57,728 bases of DNA, taken from positions 1-57,728 of the forward strand of contig NZ_CAMXWS010000011.1 of NCBI RefSeq assembly GCF_947253065.1. Reading direction: 5' to 3'. This document shows positions 42,912 to 51,567 of the stretch, in pieces (position 1 is the stretch's first letter; each line of letters starts with the position of its first letter). Made by a program: the position numbers and the translations under genes. Below the pieces are notes generated by a model, which worked only from the letters and a program-made list of their open reading frames with translations, was not told the origin of the DNA and searched no databases. The DNA is from an uncultured Corynebacterium sp. GTDB lineage: Bacteria; Actinomycetota; Actinomycetes; Mycobacteriales; Mycobacteriaceae.

Positions 42912-42919
42912 CGAGATTT

Positions 42920-43693
42920 ATGAGTGAGACGATCACAACAGATCTTTCCAGCATCGGTATGGGGTATTCGCGGTGGCAGGATGCCGTTGAGGCTGCTATC
43001 GCATCGAATCAGCTCTCGGTGACGGGCGAAGTGCGCGGCGGGCAGCTGATTCAGTTCGCGGATCCGTCGGGGGCGCAGCTGAACATTCTCGCGGTCGAGC
43101 CTTTCGCGACTTTCGCGGGCTTCGATTCCACAACCCGGACGTATGCGCACGTGACCATGCTCGATGACGTCGTGGGGCTGTGCGACATCGTCGATCCGAT
43201 GGGCAATGCGATCGCGTCCGTCACGGCCAATATCGCACAGGGCCCTTTGCTTGTCGACGAATCCACTCTCCAATGGCAAGAAATGGGATTCACCGCCCTA
43301 GCTGTGGATACCCAGCACTATGGCAGCGTCGATGAGTACTTGGCTGCTACCGGCGAGACACTGGGCGTGATCGTGTCTGAGGGTGCTGAGCGCGTTGCTG
43401 CTGGTGCAGCTGCTGCCCCGGATGCCGCTGCGAAATTCTCCGCACGCGTTCTGGAATCGGAATACCGCACGAACACGCTGACTGGCGAGCGTTTCATCCA
43501 CGTTTCCGTGGACGGTGCTTTCCCCTTCGACATCGTGATGCCGGATAATGGCGCTGAGCTCCCCGAACGCAATTCTGTTCTCGCTGGCACTGCTGTGCTC
43601 GCAGGCCAGGTCGCTATGGCTGCTGGTTGCGGCGGCGGTGGCGGTGGCGGCTGCGGTGGTAATGGCGGCAGCTGTGGCTGCGGTGGCCACTAG
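42920..43693 (+). CDS. Uncharacterised protein with Cys/Gly-rich C-terminal tail
   Basis: A protein of 257 residues that I do not recognise. The body (1-235) has no signal peptide or membrane segment. It contains a repeated type of segment, for example IQFADPSGAQLNILAVEPF followed by TYAHVTMLDDVVGLCDIVDP, and later RTNTLTGERFIHVSVDGAFP. The last ~22 residues are almost only Gly, with four Cys and a terminal His, after a helix VLAGQVAMAAG. Similar tails bind metals or undergo modification in other families; here the role is open. It is the first of two plus-strand genes between hflX and dapF. Confidence 0.7.
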   Translation: MSETITTDLSSIGMGYSRWQDAVEAAIASNQLSVTGEVRGGQLIQFADPSGAQLNILAVEPFATFAGFDSTTRTYAHVTMLDDVVGLCDIVDPMGNAIASVTANIAQGPLLVDESTLQWQEMGFTALAVDTQHYGSVDEYLAATGETLGVIVSEGAERVAAGAAAAPDAAAKFSARVLESEYRTNTLTGERFIHVSVDGAFPFDIVMPDNGAELPERNSVLAGTAVLAGQVAMAAGCGGGGGGGCGGNGGSCGCGGH

Positions 43694-43722
43694 TTCTTCA
43701 CCACTAGAAGGATTGAACCGTC

Positions 43723-44238
43723 ATGGCCGGGCATCAGCGTAACCGTGAGGCAGCGATTTGGCTGACTCTTGCGCTTGTTGTTGCCATTTTGCTCGGAACT
43801 CGTCTGGGCGTTCCAGGTCTGCTGTCCGGCATTGTCATCGCTGCGGTGGCTTTTCTGGGTTACCGCAACAGCACGGTGGATCCGGAGATTGAGGCGTTGA
43901 AGTCGTCGTTGCGCGTCGCCAGCGACGATATCGCCGATGTGGTCGCTGAGTACGACCAATTCGCCACGGGCACGGATGCTCATTCCATTGCGGAGCGCAC
44001 CCTGACCTACCCGGCGCTTGCGCAGCCGCACAGTGACGTCAGTGCGATTGAGGATTTCCACCTCCGCTTAAGTTCATCGCGTCGTTTCCTCTCCCGGGTG
44101 GAGAGGCACTTGACCAAGGATGACTTGGACCGTCGCGCTTTGGAACGCATGATCACTATCGCTGACCAGCGCGCCTATGAGCTCGCCGAAGCATGGGCGG
44201 ATGCACGGCGTGCAGCGCGTCGTTTAGGTCCTGCCTAA
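43723..44238 (+). CDS. Small membrane protein of unknown function
   Basis: A protein of 171 residues, not recognised. Two close membrane segments (AIWLTLALVVAILLGTRLGV and LLSGIVIAAVAFLGY) precede a charged, helical cytoplasmic domain (residues ~50-171) rich in Ala, Arg and Glu. This ends in AYELAEAWADARRAARRLG and could form a coiled coil. GAAGGAT precedes the ATG. It is 29 nt after the Cys/Gly-tail gene, so the two probably form an operon. It converges on dapF. Confidence 0.72.
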   Translation: MAGHQRNREAAIWLTLALVVAILLGTRLGVPGLLSGIVIAAVAFLGYRNSTVDPEIEALKSSLRVASDDIADVVAEYDQFATGTDAHSIAERTLTYPALAQPHSDVSAIEDFHLRLSSSRRFLSRVERHLTKDDLDRRALERMITIADQRAYELAEAWADARRAARRLGPA

Positions 44239-44247
44239 AACAAACAC

Positions 44248-44259
44248 CGCTTATCGACG
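44248..44259 (-). repeat. CGTCGATAAGCG motif, copy 15
   Basis: Spans the dapF stop codon: the TAA of the motif is the stop. Confidence 0.9.
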
Positions 44260-45126
44260 CAGCGCCCCCAGCTCCACCTCTCCCCTCGCCACGATGACTG
44301 ATGGTCCGGTCATCGTGGCTTCATCGTCAGTAATGGAGATGGTCAGTGCACCCCCTGGGACGTTGACGGTGACGGAGCCGTTTTCAACGCCGGCGTCGGC
44401 AAGCGCGGCGCGTGCTGCTGCGACGGTGCCAGTCCCGCACGAGCGGGTCTCGCCGACGCCGCGTTCCCACACGCGCATGTGCACGACGCTGTCTTTCATT
44501 TCGGTGAGGATTTCCACATTGACGCCGTGTGGGAAGAACTCGTGGTCAAAGGCGGGTTGGGAAAGCTCCAGCCCAGCCAGTTCGCTCGGTGAAAGCCCAG
44601 GAATGACAGCGGCGAGGTGCGGGTTGCCCACATCGACGCCGAGTCCCGCGAAATCGAAATCACCGATACGCGCGGTGGACACGCCGGTGACTTCCACGTG
44701 GCCCATGCCGACCTCGACCCGCGCGTGCGACGGCCCATGCGGTCCATCACCGGAAAGCTCATGCATGACGATGTGCTTGATCCCGGCGCGGGTGGCCACG
44801 TCAAATTCGCGTTCCGCCTCCAAGCCTTGAGCGGCGAGTACGTGGGCGAAGACGCGGATGCCATTGCCGCACATCTCCGCGATCGAACCGTCTGCGTTGC
44901 GGTAATCCATGAACCACTGGCCTTCGTGATCACGAACAACGCGCAAGAAGCCATCGCCGCCGACCCCTGCGCGACGGTCACACAGCGAGGCAACGAGATC
45001 CTGGTCAAGAACACCTAGTTGTTCAAGCTGGTCATCGACGTCAATGATGACGACGAAATCATTCTCCGTACCGTGCGCCTTGATGAACGGCAGGATGGAC
45101 AGATGTGCTTCGTTATTGGTGCTCAC
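44251..45126 (-). CDS. dapF: Diaminopimelate epimerase
   Basis: A protein of 291 residues. It converts LL- to meso-diaminopimelate for lysine and peptidoglycan. The two catalytic Cys are in EMCGNGIRVFAH and ETRSCGTGTVAAA. HGTENDFVV near the N-terminus is typical. The start is GTG 45126, which overlaps the miaA stop by 4 nt (GTGA) and agrees with the family's N-terminus; an open frame continues to 45213. The stop codon itself is part of a repeat copy (44248-44259). Confidence 0.94.
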   Translation of the reverse strand: MSTNNEAHLSILPFIKAHGTENDFVVIIDVDDQLEQLGVLDQDLVASLCDRRAGVGGDGFLRVVRDHEGQWFMDYRNADGSIAEMCGNGIRVFAHVLAAQGLEAEREFDVATRAGIKHIVMHELSGDGPHGPSHARVEVGMGHVEVTGVSTARIGDFDFAGLGVDVGNPHLAAVIPGLSPSELAGLELSQPAFDHEFFPHGVNVEILTEMKDSVVHMRVWERGVGETRSCGTGTVAAARAALADAGVENGSVTVNVPGGALTISITDDEATMTGPSVIVARGEVELGALRR

Positions 45127-46043
45127 GCCAGCGAGTCTAGCGCGGTGGACAACACCGCTTCGCTTCCCTGGTCGGCGGGCAGCCAGGTAGTGCGTTTGTC
45201 GCGGTTGAACCACGAGCGTTGTCGACGCACGTACCTACGTGTCCCCGTGATCGTCGCCTCAACCGCTTCATCAAGAGTGTATTCACCCGTGAGGTGACTC
45301 AGTACCTGGGCGTAGCCAATCGCGCGGCCAGCGGTGGAATCGGCAGCGAGACCTTCTGCGACCAAACCTTGCACTTCTTCGACAAAGCCACGCTCAAACA
45401 TCTGGTGGGTGCGCAACTCGATCCGGGGATTCAGCCAATCGGCGTTGGTGCGCAACCCCAGGATGCGTGTCCCCCACCGTGGCGGCGCATCCTTTGGTGG
45501 TTGCGATGCCTGGAAGGGTTTTCCGGTCAGCTCAATGACCTCCAGCGCACGCACAGTTCGCCGCGGATCATTGTCCTCGATGATGCTCGCTGCCTGTGGA
45601 TCTACCTTGGCCAGCTCGGCGTGAAGAGCCTGCACACCGATTTCTTTCTGCCGTGCTTCGTACTTGGCGCGGACGGATGGGTCGGTGGGTGGGAACTGCC
45701 AGTCGTCGATAAGCGATTGCACGTACATCATGGAGCCGCCGACGAGAATGGGGACCTTGCCGCGCGCGGCGATCTCCTCGACGGCTGTGATCGCGCGGGC
45801 CTGATACTCGGCGACGGATGCGGTGTGGGTGACCTCCCAAATGTCCAGCAGGTGGTGAGGGATGCCACCGCGTTCCTCGTGCGGGAGCTTCGCCGTACCG
45901 ATGTCCATGCCGCGATACAGCTGCATCGAATCGACATTGACCACTTCCCCGCCGAGCTCGTGCGCAAGCGCGATTCCCAGGTCCGATTTGCCGGATGCCG
46001 TCGGCCCGACAACCGCGATTGGGGTGACGGTAAGTTCAGCCAT
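45123..46043 (-). CDS. miaA: tRNA dimethylallyltransferase
   Basis: A protein of 306 residues. It adds the dimethylallyl group to A37 of tRNAs reading UNN codons, and MiaB then methylthiolates the product. The P-loop is GPTASGKSDLG near the N-terminus, then VVNVDSMQLYRGMDIGTAK and a DPRRTVRALEV segment. Its 5' end overlaps the preceding LigB-like gene by 8 nt and its 3' end overlaps dapF, so the three are translationally coupled. It carries a repeat copy at 45704-45715. Confidence 0.95.
   Translation of the reverse strand: MAELTVTPIAVVGPTASGKSDLGIALAHELGGEVVNVDSMQLYRGMDIGTAKLPHEERGGIPHHLLDIWEVTHTASVAEYQARAITAVEEIAARGKVPILVGGSMMYVQSLIDDWQFPPTDPSVRAKYEARQKEIGVQALHAELAKVDPQAASIIEDNDPRRTVRALEVIELTGKPFQASQPPKDAPPRWGTRILGLRTNADWLNPRIELRTHQMFERGFVEEVQGLVAEGLAADSTAGRAIGYAQVLSHLTGEYTLDEAVEATITGTRRYVRRQRSWFNRDKRTTWLPADQGSEAVLSTALDSLA
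45704..45715 (+). repeat. CGTCGATAAGCG motif, copy 16
   Basis: In miaA (LID). Confidence 0.9.
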
Positions 46044-46632
46044 GATTCACCTGCCATGTAGCCAAGAATCGTCCCACGCCATGCGTTTCGTCATGTGCGA
46101 TGAGCTGCTGGTGCGATGCGTTCAGCATGGCGAGCTCCTCCCACAGCGCAGGCTCGATGACACCGTAGTCTGCGAGGTTGCTCGGAAGTGCACCCTTGCC
46201 GCCGAGAAATGCTGCCATCTGTTCATGCGCATCGGACGCGCCTTCGATGAGCGCGAGCGGCGCGCGCGGCGTCAGCCCCGCGGAACCATCGAGGACGACG
46301 ACCGTGAGCACCTCCGGATTCACCGGCGCTACCGTTGCGCGCGATTCCGTCACTCGCGCTGCCGCATCCCCCAGCGCATATCGCGCAACGAGTTCCGCCA
46401 AATAATTCCCCGCACCGACAGTGACGTGCGGAGCACCCCACGCCGCGAAAGAACCGGTGTGCTCCGTGCGCCACCGCGCATCCTGTGAGCCCACGATATG
46501 GACCTCGCGCGGATCGTCCACGATCAACTCACGGAGCGAGCGCACCAGCTCGCGCCCCACGCCATCGCGCGGCGCGAGCTCTGTAACGAGCGCTGGCGAG
46601 CCCGGCACAACGCACACATTGAACTGATTCAC
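46036..46632 (-). CDS. LigB-like (class III extradiol dioxygenase-fold) protein
   Basis: A protein of about 198 residues. The sequence NQFNVCVVPGSPALVTELAP and a Gly/Ala-rich C-terminal half ending in HGVGRFLATWQ resemble the small actinobacterial LigB-like family found before miaA (Rv2728c). The iron ligands of true dioxygenases cannot be confirmed, so enzymatic activity is uncertain. GTG 46632 is taken, with TAGGGT (46641-46646, minus) 8 nt upstream, consistent with a leaderless mRNA; a GTG at 46641 is also in frame. Confidence 0.68.
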   Translation of the reverse strand: MNQFNVCVVPGSPALVTELAPRDGVGRELVRSLRELIVDDPREVHIVGSQDARWRTEHTGSFAAWGAPHVTVGAGNYLAELVARYALGDAAARVTESRATVAPVNPEVLTVVVLDGSAGLTPRAPLALIEGASDAHEQMAAFLGGKGALPSNLADYGVIEPALWEELAMLNASHQQLIAHDETHGVGRFLATWQVNHG

Positions 46633-46771
46633 TCCAACCACCCTAGCCAGATACCGCAAACCTGCACGCAGACGACCCCAACACCTGACATCACCCGGGC
46701 GAGGACGGTAAAGTTTCAAGGAATTACGGCAGCCGTGTCGCGCGGCACACACACGAAAGGACAGTCACACA

Positions 46772-48154
46772 ATGACGCAGCCACCTCACGACGGACAGAA
46801 GCTGACCCCCAAGCCGGTTCCCTCGCCTGGTTCGATGCCGAAGAATGCACCGAAGCCCGGCCCGCGCCCGGGTGCAGTTGTCTCCCACGCGCCGACACCG
46901 TCACCGGTTCCTGCAGCTGCGGCTGTCCCGGCAGATACTGCTGAGGCCAAGAAATTCGGCCGCGTCGACGAGGACGGCACCGTATACGTCACCCGTGGCG
47001 GAAGTGAACGCGTTGTCGGCTCCTGGCAGGCCGGCACCCCGGAGGAAGGTCTGGAGCATTTCGCTGCCCGCTACGGCGACCTTGTCACCGAGGTGAGCCT
47101 GCTGGAAAACCGTTTGAGCGCACGCCCAGAGGATGCAAGCACTGTCCAGACTCAGGCGCAGCACCTCATTGATTCGCTCGACGAGCAGGCTGTTGTCGGT
47201 GACCTGGATGCGCTGGAGGCTCGCCTGAAGGAGCTGCTTGGCCAGGCAGACGTCGCTGGTGAGAAGGCGAAGGAAGCCAAGGAAGCGCGTCGTGCTGAGG
47301 CGATCTCTCGCAAGGAAGCACTCGCCGCTGAGGCTGAGGACTTGGCTGCAAATTCCACCGAGTGGAAGGCCGCCGGCGACCGGATCCGCGCGATCTTGGA
47401 CGAATGGAAGACGATTCGTGGCATCGACCGCAAGACCGATGATGCGCTGTGGAAGCGCTATTCCAAGGCCCGTGATTCCTTCAACCGTCGTCGTGGTTCC
47501 CACTTCGCTGAGCTTGACCGTGGCCGCGCTGCTGCCAAGGCGGCAAAAGAAGACATCATCGAGCGCGCCGAGAAAATCAAGGATTCCACCAATTGGGGCG
47601 AGACAGCCCGCGCTTTCCGCGATCTGATGACTGAGTGGAAGGCAGCGGGCCGCGCGCCCCGCGATGTGGACGACAAGCTGTGGGAGCGTTTCCGCGCCGC
47701 CCAGGATCACTTCTTCAGTGCACGCAACGCAGTCAATGAGGAACGCGACCGCGAGTTCGCGGCCAACGCACAGGCTAAGGACGACCTGATCGCTGAATAC
47801 GATGCACAGATCGACCCGGAGAAGGGTTTGGGCGCGGCGAAGTCGAAACTGCGCGAACTGCAGGAGAAGTGGGACGCGATCGGGTACGTTCCGCGCGGCC
47901 AGATCCGCGAGTACGAGGACAAGATCGGCGCGATTGAGCAGCGTGTGTCCGACGCTGAGGAGAAGCAGTGGCGCAAGTCGAATCCGGCGCAGCAGGACAA
48001 GGCGAACCAGTTCCAGGTCAAGGCGGATGATTTCCGCGCCAAGGCTGAAGCGGCTGATGCGAAGGGCCAGGCAGCTAAGGCCGCGGAATTGCGCGCGCAG
48101 GCTGACCAGTGGCAAGAGTTCGCAGATGTCGCTGCGAAGGCGATTGACGGCTAG
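46772..48154 (+). CDS. DUF349 repeat protein
   Basis: A protein of 460 residues. A Pro-rich start (~1-50) is followed by several DUF349 repeats of about 70 residues, recognisable by paired motifs such as WKAAGDRIRAILDEWKTI and WGETARAFRDLMTEWKAAG, each with an LWxRFxxAxD-type segment. Nearly all of it should be helical, with coiled coils in the Glu/Lys/Ala stretches. Function is unknown; Rv2731 is the counterpart. The ATG is preceded by GAAAGGA, and TAAAGT at about 46709 is a possible -10. The next gene starts 2 nt after the stop. Confidence 0.87.
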   Translation: MTQPPHDGQKLTPKPVPSPGSMPKNAPKPGPRPGAVVSHAPTPSPVPAAAAVPADTAEAKKFGRVDEDGTVYVTRGGSERVVGSWQAGTPEEGLEHFAARYGDLVTEVSLLENRLSARPEDASTVQTQAQHLIDSLDEQAVVGDLDALEARLKELLGQADVAGEKAKEAKEARRAEAISRKEALAAEAEDLAANSTEWKAAGDRIRAILDEWKTIRGIDRKTDDALWKRYSKARDSFNRRRGSHFAELDRGRAAAKAAKEDIIERAEKIKDSTNWGETARAFRDLMTEWKAAGRAPRDVDDKLWERFRAAQDHFFSARNAVNEERDREFAANAQAKDDLIAEYDAQIDPEKGLGAAKSKLRELQEKWDAIGYVPRGQIREYEDKIGAIEQRVSDAEEKQWRKSNPAQQDKANQFQVKADDFRAKAEAADAKGQAAKAAELRAQADQWQEFADVAAKAIDG

Positions 48155-48155
48155 T

Positions 48156-49223
48156 TTGCAATTTCTCCTTTATTCCCCGACTAGTCGAGATGCCGAGGAG
48201 ATCGTCGGTGCATACGCGTTTTCGGCTACGCTTTCGATCCAGGACATTACCGGCAGCGCGCATTCGGGGCTTTCGGCATCACATATTTCGAAGCGTCTCG
48301 AAGGCTCGGCTGAGTCCGACTCGCTGTTATTCGCGCTGACCAGCGTGCAGGCACCGCGTCCGCTCGGGCCACGTGGTTACCCATTGATCAGCGTCGATGA
48401 TCTTGCGGACATCGAGGCGTGGGTATTCATCTCATTACCATTGCTCGAGGACACTAACGTCATCGAGGCGGCCATTACGCTCGACGCCGCTATCGCACCA
48501 CTGCCCGGCGAGCCCGTTCCGCGTGAGCCGTGGGATAGTGCTTTATCGCTTATCGACGCCCTCTCTCGCTCCCTTTCTCGCCCCACCCGCCAGATCTGGG
48601 AAACCCACGCGGCTGATTCATCGGCTCCTGCAGCCCCTTATCTCGCTGAAGCCGGCTACACCGATGCCTACCAGGAGCAACAAGCCACCTTCACCGTCGA
48701 AGAGTCTGTTGTTAGTGTGGCTGAGCTGCCCATCGATGACATCAACGTGGTCTTCAATAACGAAATTTCTACCACTGACCTCGACCTTTTCCGTGTTCTG
48801 CTCACCGAAGCCTCCAAGGGATATCCGCGCGGTGACTTGCAGCTAGACACCGTGGAATGGACGCCCCAGCGTCTCCACGATGCCCAGGCGCGGTTGCTGG
48901 ACCGTGGTGGAAATCAGTACACCGCCATCGCATTCGCAGGCGGTGAAAACCGAAAGGCCGTTGGACTTGCCGAGGCCGTTCATTACGACGCCGACGATGA
49001 CTCCCTCATCGAACTCGGTCTCGTCTTCGTCTTGCCCGAGTACCGTCGCGCCGGTATCGGAAGCGCGCTCGTTGAAGCTGCCCTGTCAGCAGCCAAGCAC
49101 AAGTGGGGAAAGGTGGAGACGGGGTATAGCTCGTATCCGTCGATAAGCGAAGCTGCCCACGTCTTGGCGCGACGCGGTGGTGCTCAAGCCATCTCCGCGA
49201 CGACTGCTTGGCAGCGTAATTAA
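48156..49223 (+). CDS. GNAT family acetyltransferase-like protein
   Basis: About 355 residues, start TTG 48156 (TTG 48144 also in frame). No ribosome-binding site is clear, so coupling to the DUF349 gene is probable. Residues ~255-355 carry the GNAT acetyl-CoA motif: LGLVFVLPEYRRAGIGSALV followed by EAALSAAKHKW. The N-terminal 230 residues are a second, degenerate GNAT-like half (YSPTSRDAEEIVGAYAFSA). The layout resembles two-domain actinobacterial acetyltransferases of unknown substrate. Two copies of the 11-mer repeat lie in it, in two different reading frames. Confidence 0.75.
   Translation: MQFLLYSPTSRDAEEIVGAYAFSATLSIQDITGSAHSGLSASHISKRLEGSAESDSLLFALTSVQAPRPLGPRGYPLISVDDLADIEAWVFISLPLLEDTNVIEAAITLDAAIAPLPGEPVPREPWDSALSLIDALSRSLSRPTRQIWETHAADSSAPAAPYLAEAGYTDAYQEQQATFTVEESVVSVAELPIDDINVVFNNEISTTDLDLFRVLLTEASKGYPRGDLQLDTVEWTPQRLHDAQARLLDRGGNQYTAIAFAGGENRKAVGLAEAVHYDADDDSLIELGLVFVLPEYRRAGIGSALVEAALSAAKHKWGKVETGYSSYPSISEAAHVLARRGGAQAISATTAWQRN
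48547..48558 (-). repeat. CGTCGATAAGCG motif, copy 17
   Basis: In the acetyltransferase gene (LID). Confidence 0.9.
49138..49149 (+). repeat. CGTCGATAAGCG motif, copy 18
   Basis: Same acetyltransferase gene, inverted to copy 17 and in another frame (SIS). Confidence 0.9.
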
Positions 49224-49343
49224 ACCCATTTCACCCCCATTATTGCGTGATTAAATTCGCAAATATGGTGGCACAAAAACGAGCGCTAAACTGGGTTTTA
49301 TCTGTATTGATCCCGTGCAATGTGTGAATTGGTGATGAAATAA

Positions 49344-50918
49344 ATGAAGAACCCGGTGTCGGCTATCAAAAAATATGCTTCACAGAAACCGGGGGCCGTC
49401 ATCGCTGGCACGGCTGCAGCCGCGACTGCATCCCTGGCAGCACGAGATCTAACGCAAAAGAAAAATTCCATCCTGCGCAGGTACCCAGTGCTCGGCCATG
49501 CACGCTACCTTGCGTACCGCATCCGCCCAGAAATCCACCAGTACTTCGTGGAAAGCAACTGGGATGGCCGTCCCTTCAACTACCAGACGCGAGAGATGAT
49601 CAACCAGCGCGCCAACGGCACCGACGGGGACCGCTCATTCGGTACTGAACGCGATGTGTTGAAGCCTGGCTACGAATACCTCGTCCACTCCATGATGCCG
49701 GCGCAGGAGCCAAGCCTTCCCCCGCGGGCACGGGTCGGTGGCAAGGACTGCACACAGCCCTACGACATTTCGCTGATGAATATCTCCGCGATGTCTTTCG
49801 GTGCTCTTTCCGCAAACGCCGTGCGTGCGTTGAATAAGGGCGCCGAGATGGGCGGCTTCGCTCACGACACAGGCGAAGGCGGACTGAGTACCTACCACCT
49901 GGAAAACAACGGTGACCTGATCTGGGAGCTTGGAACCGGGTATTTCTCTGCGCGCACCCCTGACGGCAGGTTCGACCGTGAGAAATTCAAAGAGCTGGCC
50001 GCAACCGACCAAGTGAAGATGACGGAGCTGAAGCTCTCCCAGGGCGCCAAGCCGGGAATCGGTGGCGTGCTGCCGGGCACAAAGGTGACCGCGGAGATCG
50101 CTCGTGTGCGTGGTGTGCCAGAGGGCAAGACAGTTATTTCGCCATCGCGTCACTCGGAGTTCTCCACCCCGACCGAACTGATTGAGTTCATCGCTGAGAT
50201 GCGCGAGCTATCCGGCGGTAAGCCTGCTGGTTTCAAGATGTGTGTCGGCTCAATGACCGATGTTCTGTCTATCTGCAAAGCAATTCGAGAAGTCGGCACC
50301 GCACCCGATTTCATCGTGATCGACGGTGCTGAAGGCGGAACCGCCGCTGCCCCACTCGAGTACGAGAACCACGTTGGTCTCCCTCTGACCGAAGGCCTCA
50401 TGATGATGCACAACGCACTCGTTGGCACTGGGCTACGCGATCAGATCAAGATTGGTGCCTCCGGCAAGGTCGCGGCAGCCAACGATATTGTGAAGCGCCT
50501 GATCCAAGGTGCGGATTACACGCTTTCGGCTCGCTCCATGATGATGGCTGTCGGATGCATCCAGGCACAAAAATGCCAGACCGGAAAGTGCCCCTCCGGC
50601 GTGGCTACCCAGAGTAACTGGCGACAGCGCGCCCTGGATGTTGATTCCAAGGCCCTGCGCGTGAAGAACTACCACGAAGCCACCGTCCAGCACGCGGTGT
50701 CCATGATGGCGTCGTGTGGCGCAACGTCGCCAGAAGAGCTCACCCACGGCATGCTCCGCCAGGTCATTGAGCCAGGTGTCGCTAAGTCCTACGAGGCGCT
50801 CTACGACTGGCTCGAGCCCGGCGAACTCCTCGCTGAAGCTCCGGAAGCATGGGCAGATGCATGGAATCACGCCAGCCCGGATGAGTTCCGACTGCCCGTG
50901 AGAACCCGGTTGCGCTAA
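49344..50918 (+). CDS. FMN-binding glutamate-synthase-like protein with N-terminal membrane anchor
   Basis: A protein of 524 residues. A hydrophobic stretch near the N-terminus (AVIAGTAAAATASLAA) precedes the Glu_synthase barrel (~residues 100-500): ISLMNISAMSFGALSANAV, NKGAEMGGFAHDTGEGGLS, IVIDGAEGGTAAAPLEYEN and GCIQAQKCQTGKCPSGVAT. It has the FMN/glutamate synthase core but no glutaminase domain, and no small subunit is nearby. The reaction is therefore unknown. The ATG at 49344 has no clear ribosome-binding site. The 120-bp gap upstream is AT-rich for this genome. Confidence 0.83.
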   Translation: MKNPVSAIKKYASQKPGAVIAGTAAAATASLAARDLTQKKNSILRRYPVLGHARYLAYRIRPEIHQYFVESNWDGRPFNYQTREMINQRANGTDGDRSFGTERDVLKPGYEYLVHSMMPAQEPSLPPRARVGGKDCTQPYDISLMNISAMSFGALSANAVRALNKGAEMGGFAHDTGEGGLSTYHLENNGDLIWELGTGYFSARTPDGRFDREKFKELAATDQVKMTELKLSQGAKPGIGGVLPGTKVTAEIARVRGVPEGKTVISPSRHSEFSTPTELIEFIAEMRELSGGKPAGFKMCVGSMTDVLSICKAIREVGTAPDFIVIDGAEGGTAAAPLEYENHVGLPLTEGLMMMHNALVGTGLRDQIKIGASGKVAAANDIVKRLIQGADYTLSARSMMMAVGCIQAQKCQTGKCPSGVATQSNWRQRALDVDSKALRVKNYHEATVQHAVSMMASCGATSPEELTHGMLRQVIEPGVAKSYEALYDWLEPGELLAEAPEAWADAWNHASPDEFRLPVRTRLR

Positions 50919-50923
50919 GTCAG

Positions 50924-51556
50924 TTAATCGCCCTGCACGCGGCGGTGGCGTTGGGCGGCGCGTGCGCGGCGGTCGTCGATAAGCGTTTCTGCGTTCTCCG
51001 CGTGGCGGACGGACTGGTGGCCCGCATCGGCCTGGACTTCAGCGACCGGGTTGAAATCGGTCTGCTCGCGACGCAGGGCTTCCATTTCCTGCTGCCTCGG
51101 GTCGCGGTGCATCCACGCGGCAGTCAACAACGGGACAGCGACGATCACGCACGCGATGGCGAGATACATGCCGGCGCCGGTCGAATCATCGCTCGTGCCG
51201 GTCTGACGTAACCACAACCCCAGCAGTGCCGCCACGAGTGAGACACAACCCGCCATCCAGGCAAACAGTGCGAATTTCGTGCGCTGGGTGATCACCAGCA
51301 AAAGCGTGAACACGACTAGGCACACAAACGACAGCACGGTGAAAACGCGCTCGCCCACTGCGACATTAATGCCATCAGGCTCAGTGAACGCGAGCATCTC
51401 CCACCCGGCGGCATCACCGGCGAAAGGCAAGATGAGCGCCACGATGAACAAAACTATCGACGCAGCGAGCACCCAACGGCGCACACCCAAATCGATGTTG
51501 TCTGCGCTTTGCTTTTCTAAAGCGGCGAGGTCGGGGCGGTTAGCGTCGTCAAGCAT
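50924..51556 (-). CDS. Four-pass membrane protein (Rv2732c-like)
   Basis: A protein of 210 residues from ATG 51556, which has AAAGGAG 6 nt upstream. Four membrane segments (from WVLAASIVLFIVALILPFAG to GMYLAIACVIVAVPLLTAAW) are followed by a charged cytoplasmic tail of about 55 residues. Function is unknown. The position next to miaB is conserved in M. tuberculosis (Rv2732c-Rv2733c). It starts 11 nt after the miaB stop, so it is likely in the same operon. A repeat copy is in the tail. Confidence 0.78.
   Translation of the reverse strand: MLDDANRPDLAALEKQSADNIDLGVRRWVLAASIVLFIVALILPFAGDAAGWEMLAFTEPDGINVAVGERVFTVLSFVCLVVFTLLLVITQRTKFALFAWMAGCVSLVAALLGLWLRQTGTSDDSTGAGMYLAIACVIVAVPLLTAAWMHRDPRQQEMEALRREQTDFNPVAEVQADAGHQSVRHAENAETLIDDRRARAAQRHRRVQGD
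50974..50985 (+). repeat. CGTCGATAAGCG motif, copy 19
   Basis: In the cytoplasmic tail of the Rv2732c-like gene (LID). Confidence 0.9.
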
Positions 51557-51567
51557 GTGTGCTCCTT

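Noticed and set aside
46901..48115. Minus-strand open frame (404 codons) over the DUF349 gene
   Set aside because: Antisense mirror of helical Glu/Lys/Ala codons; no ribosome-binding site or family.
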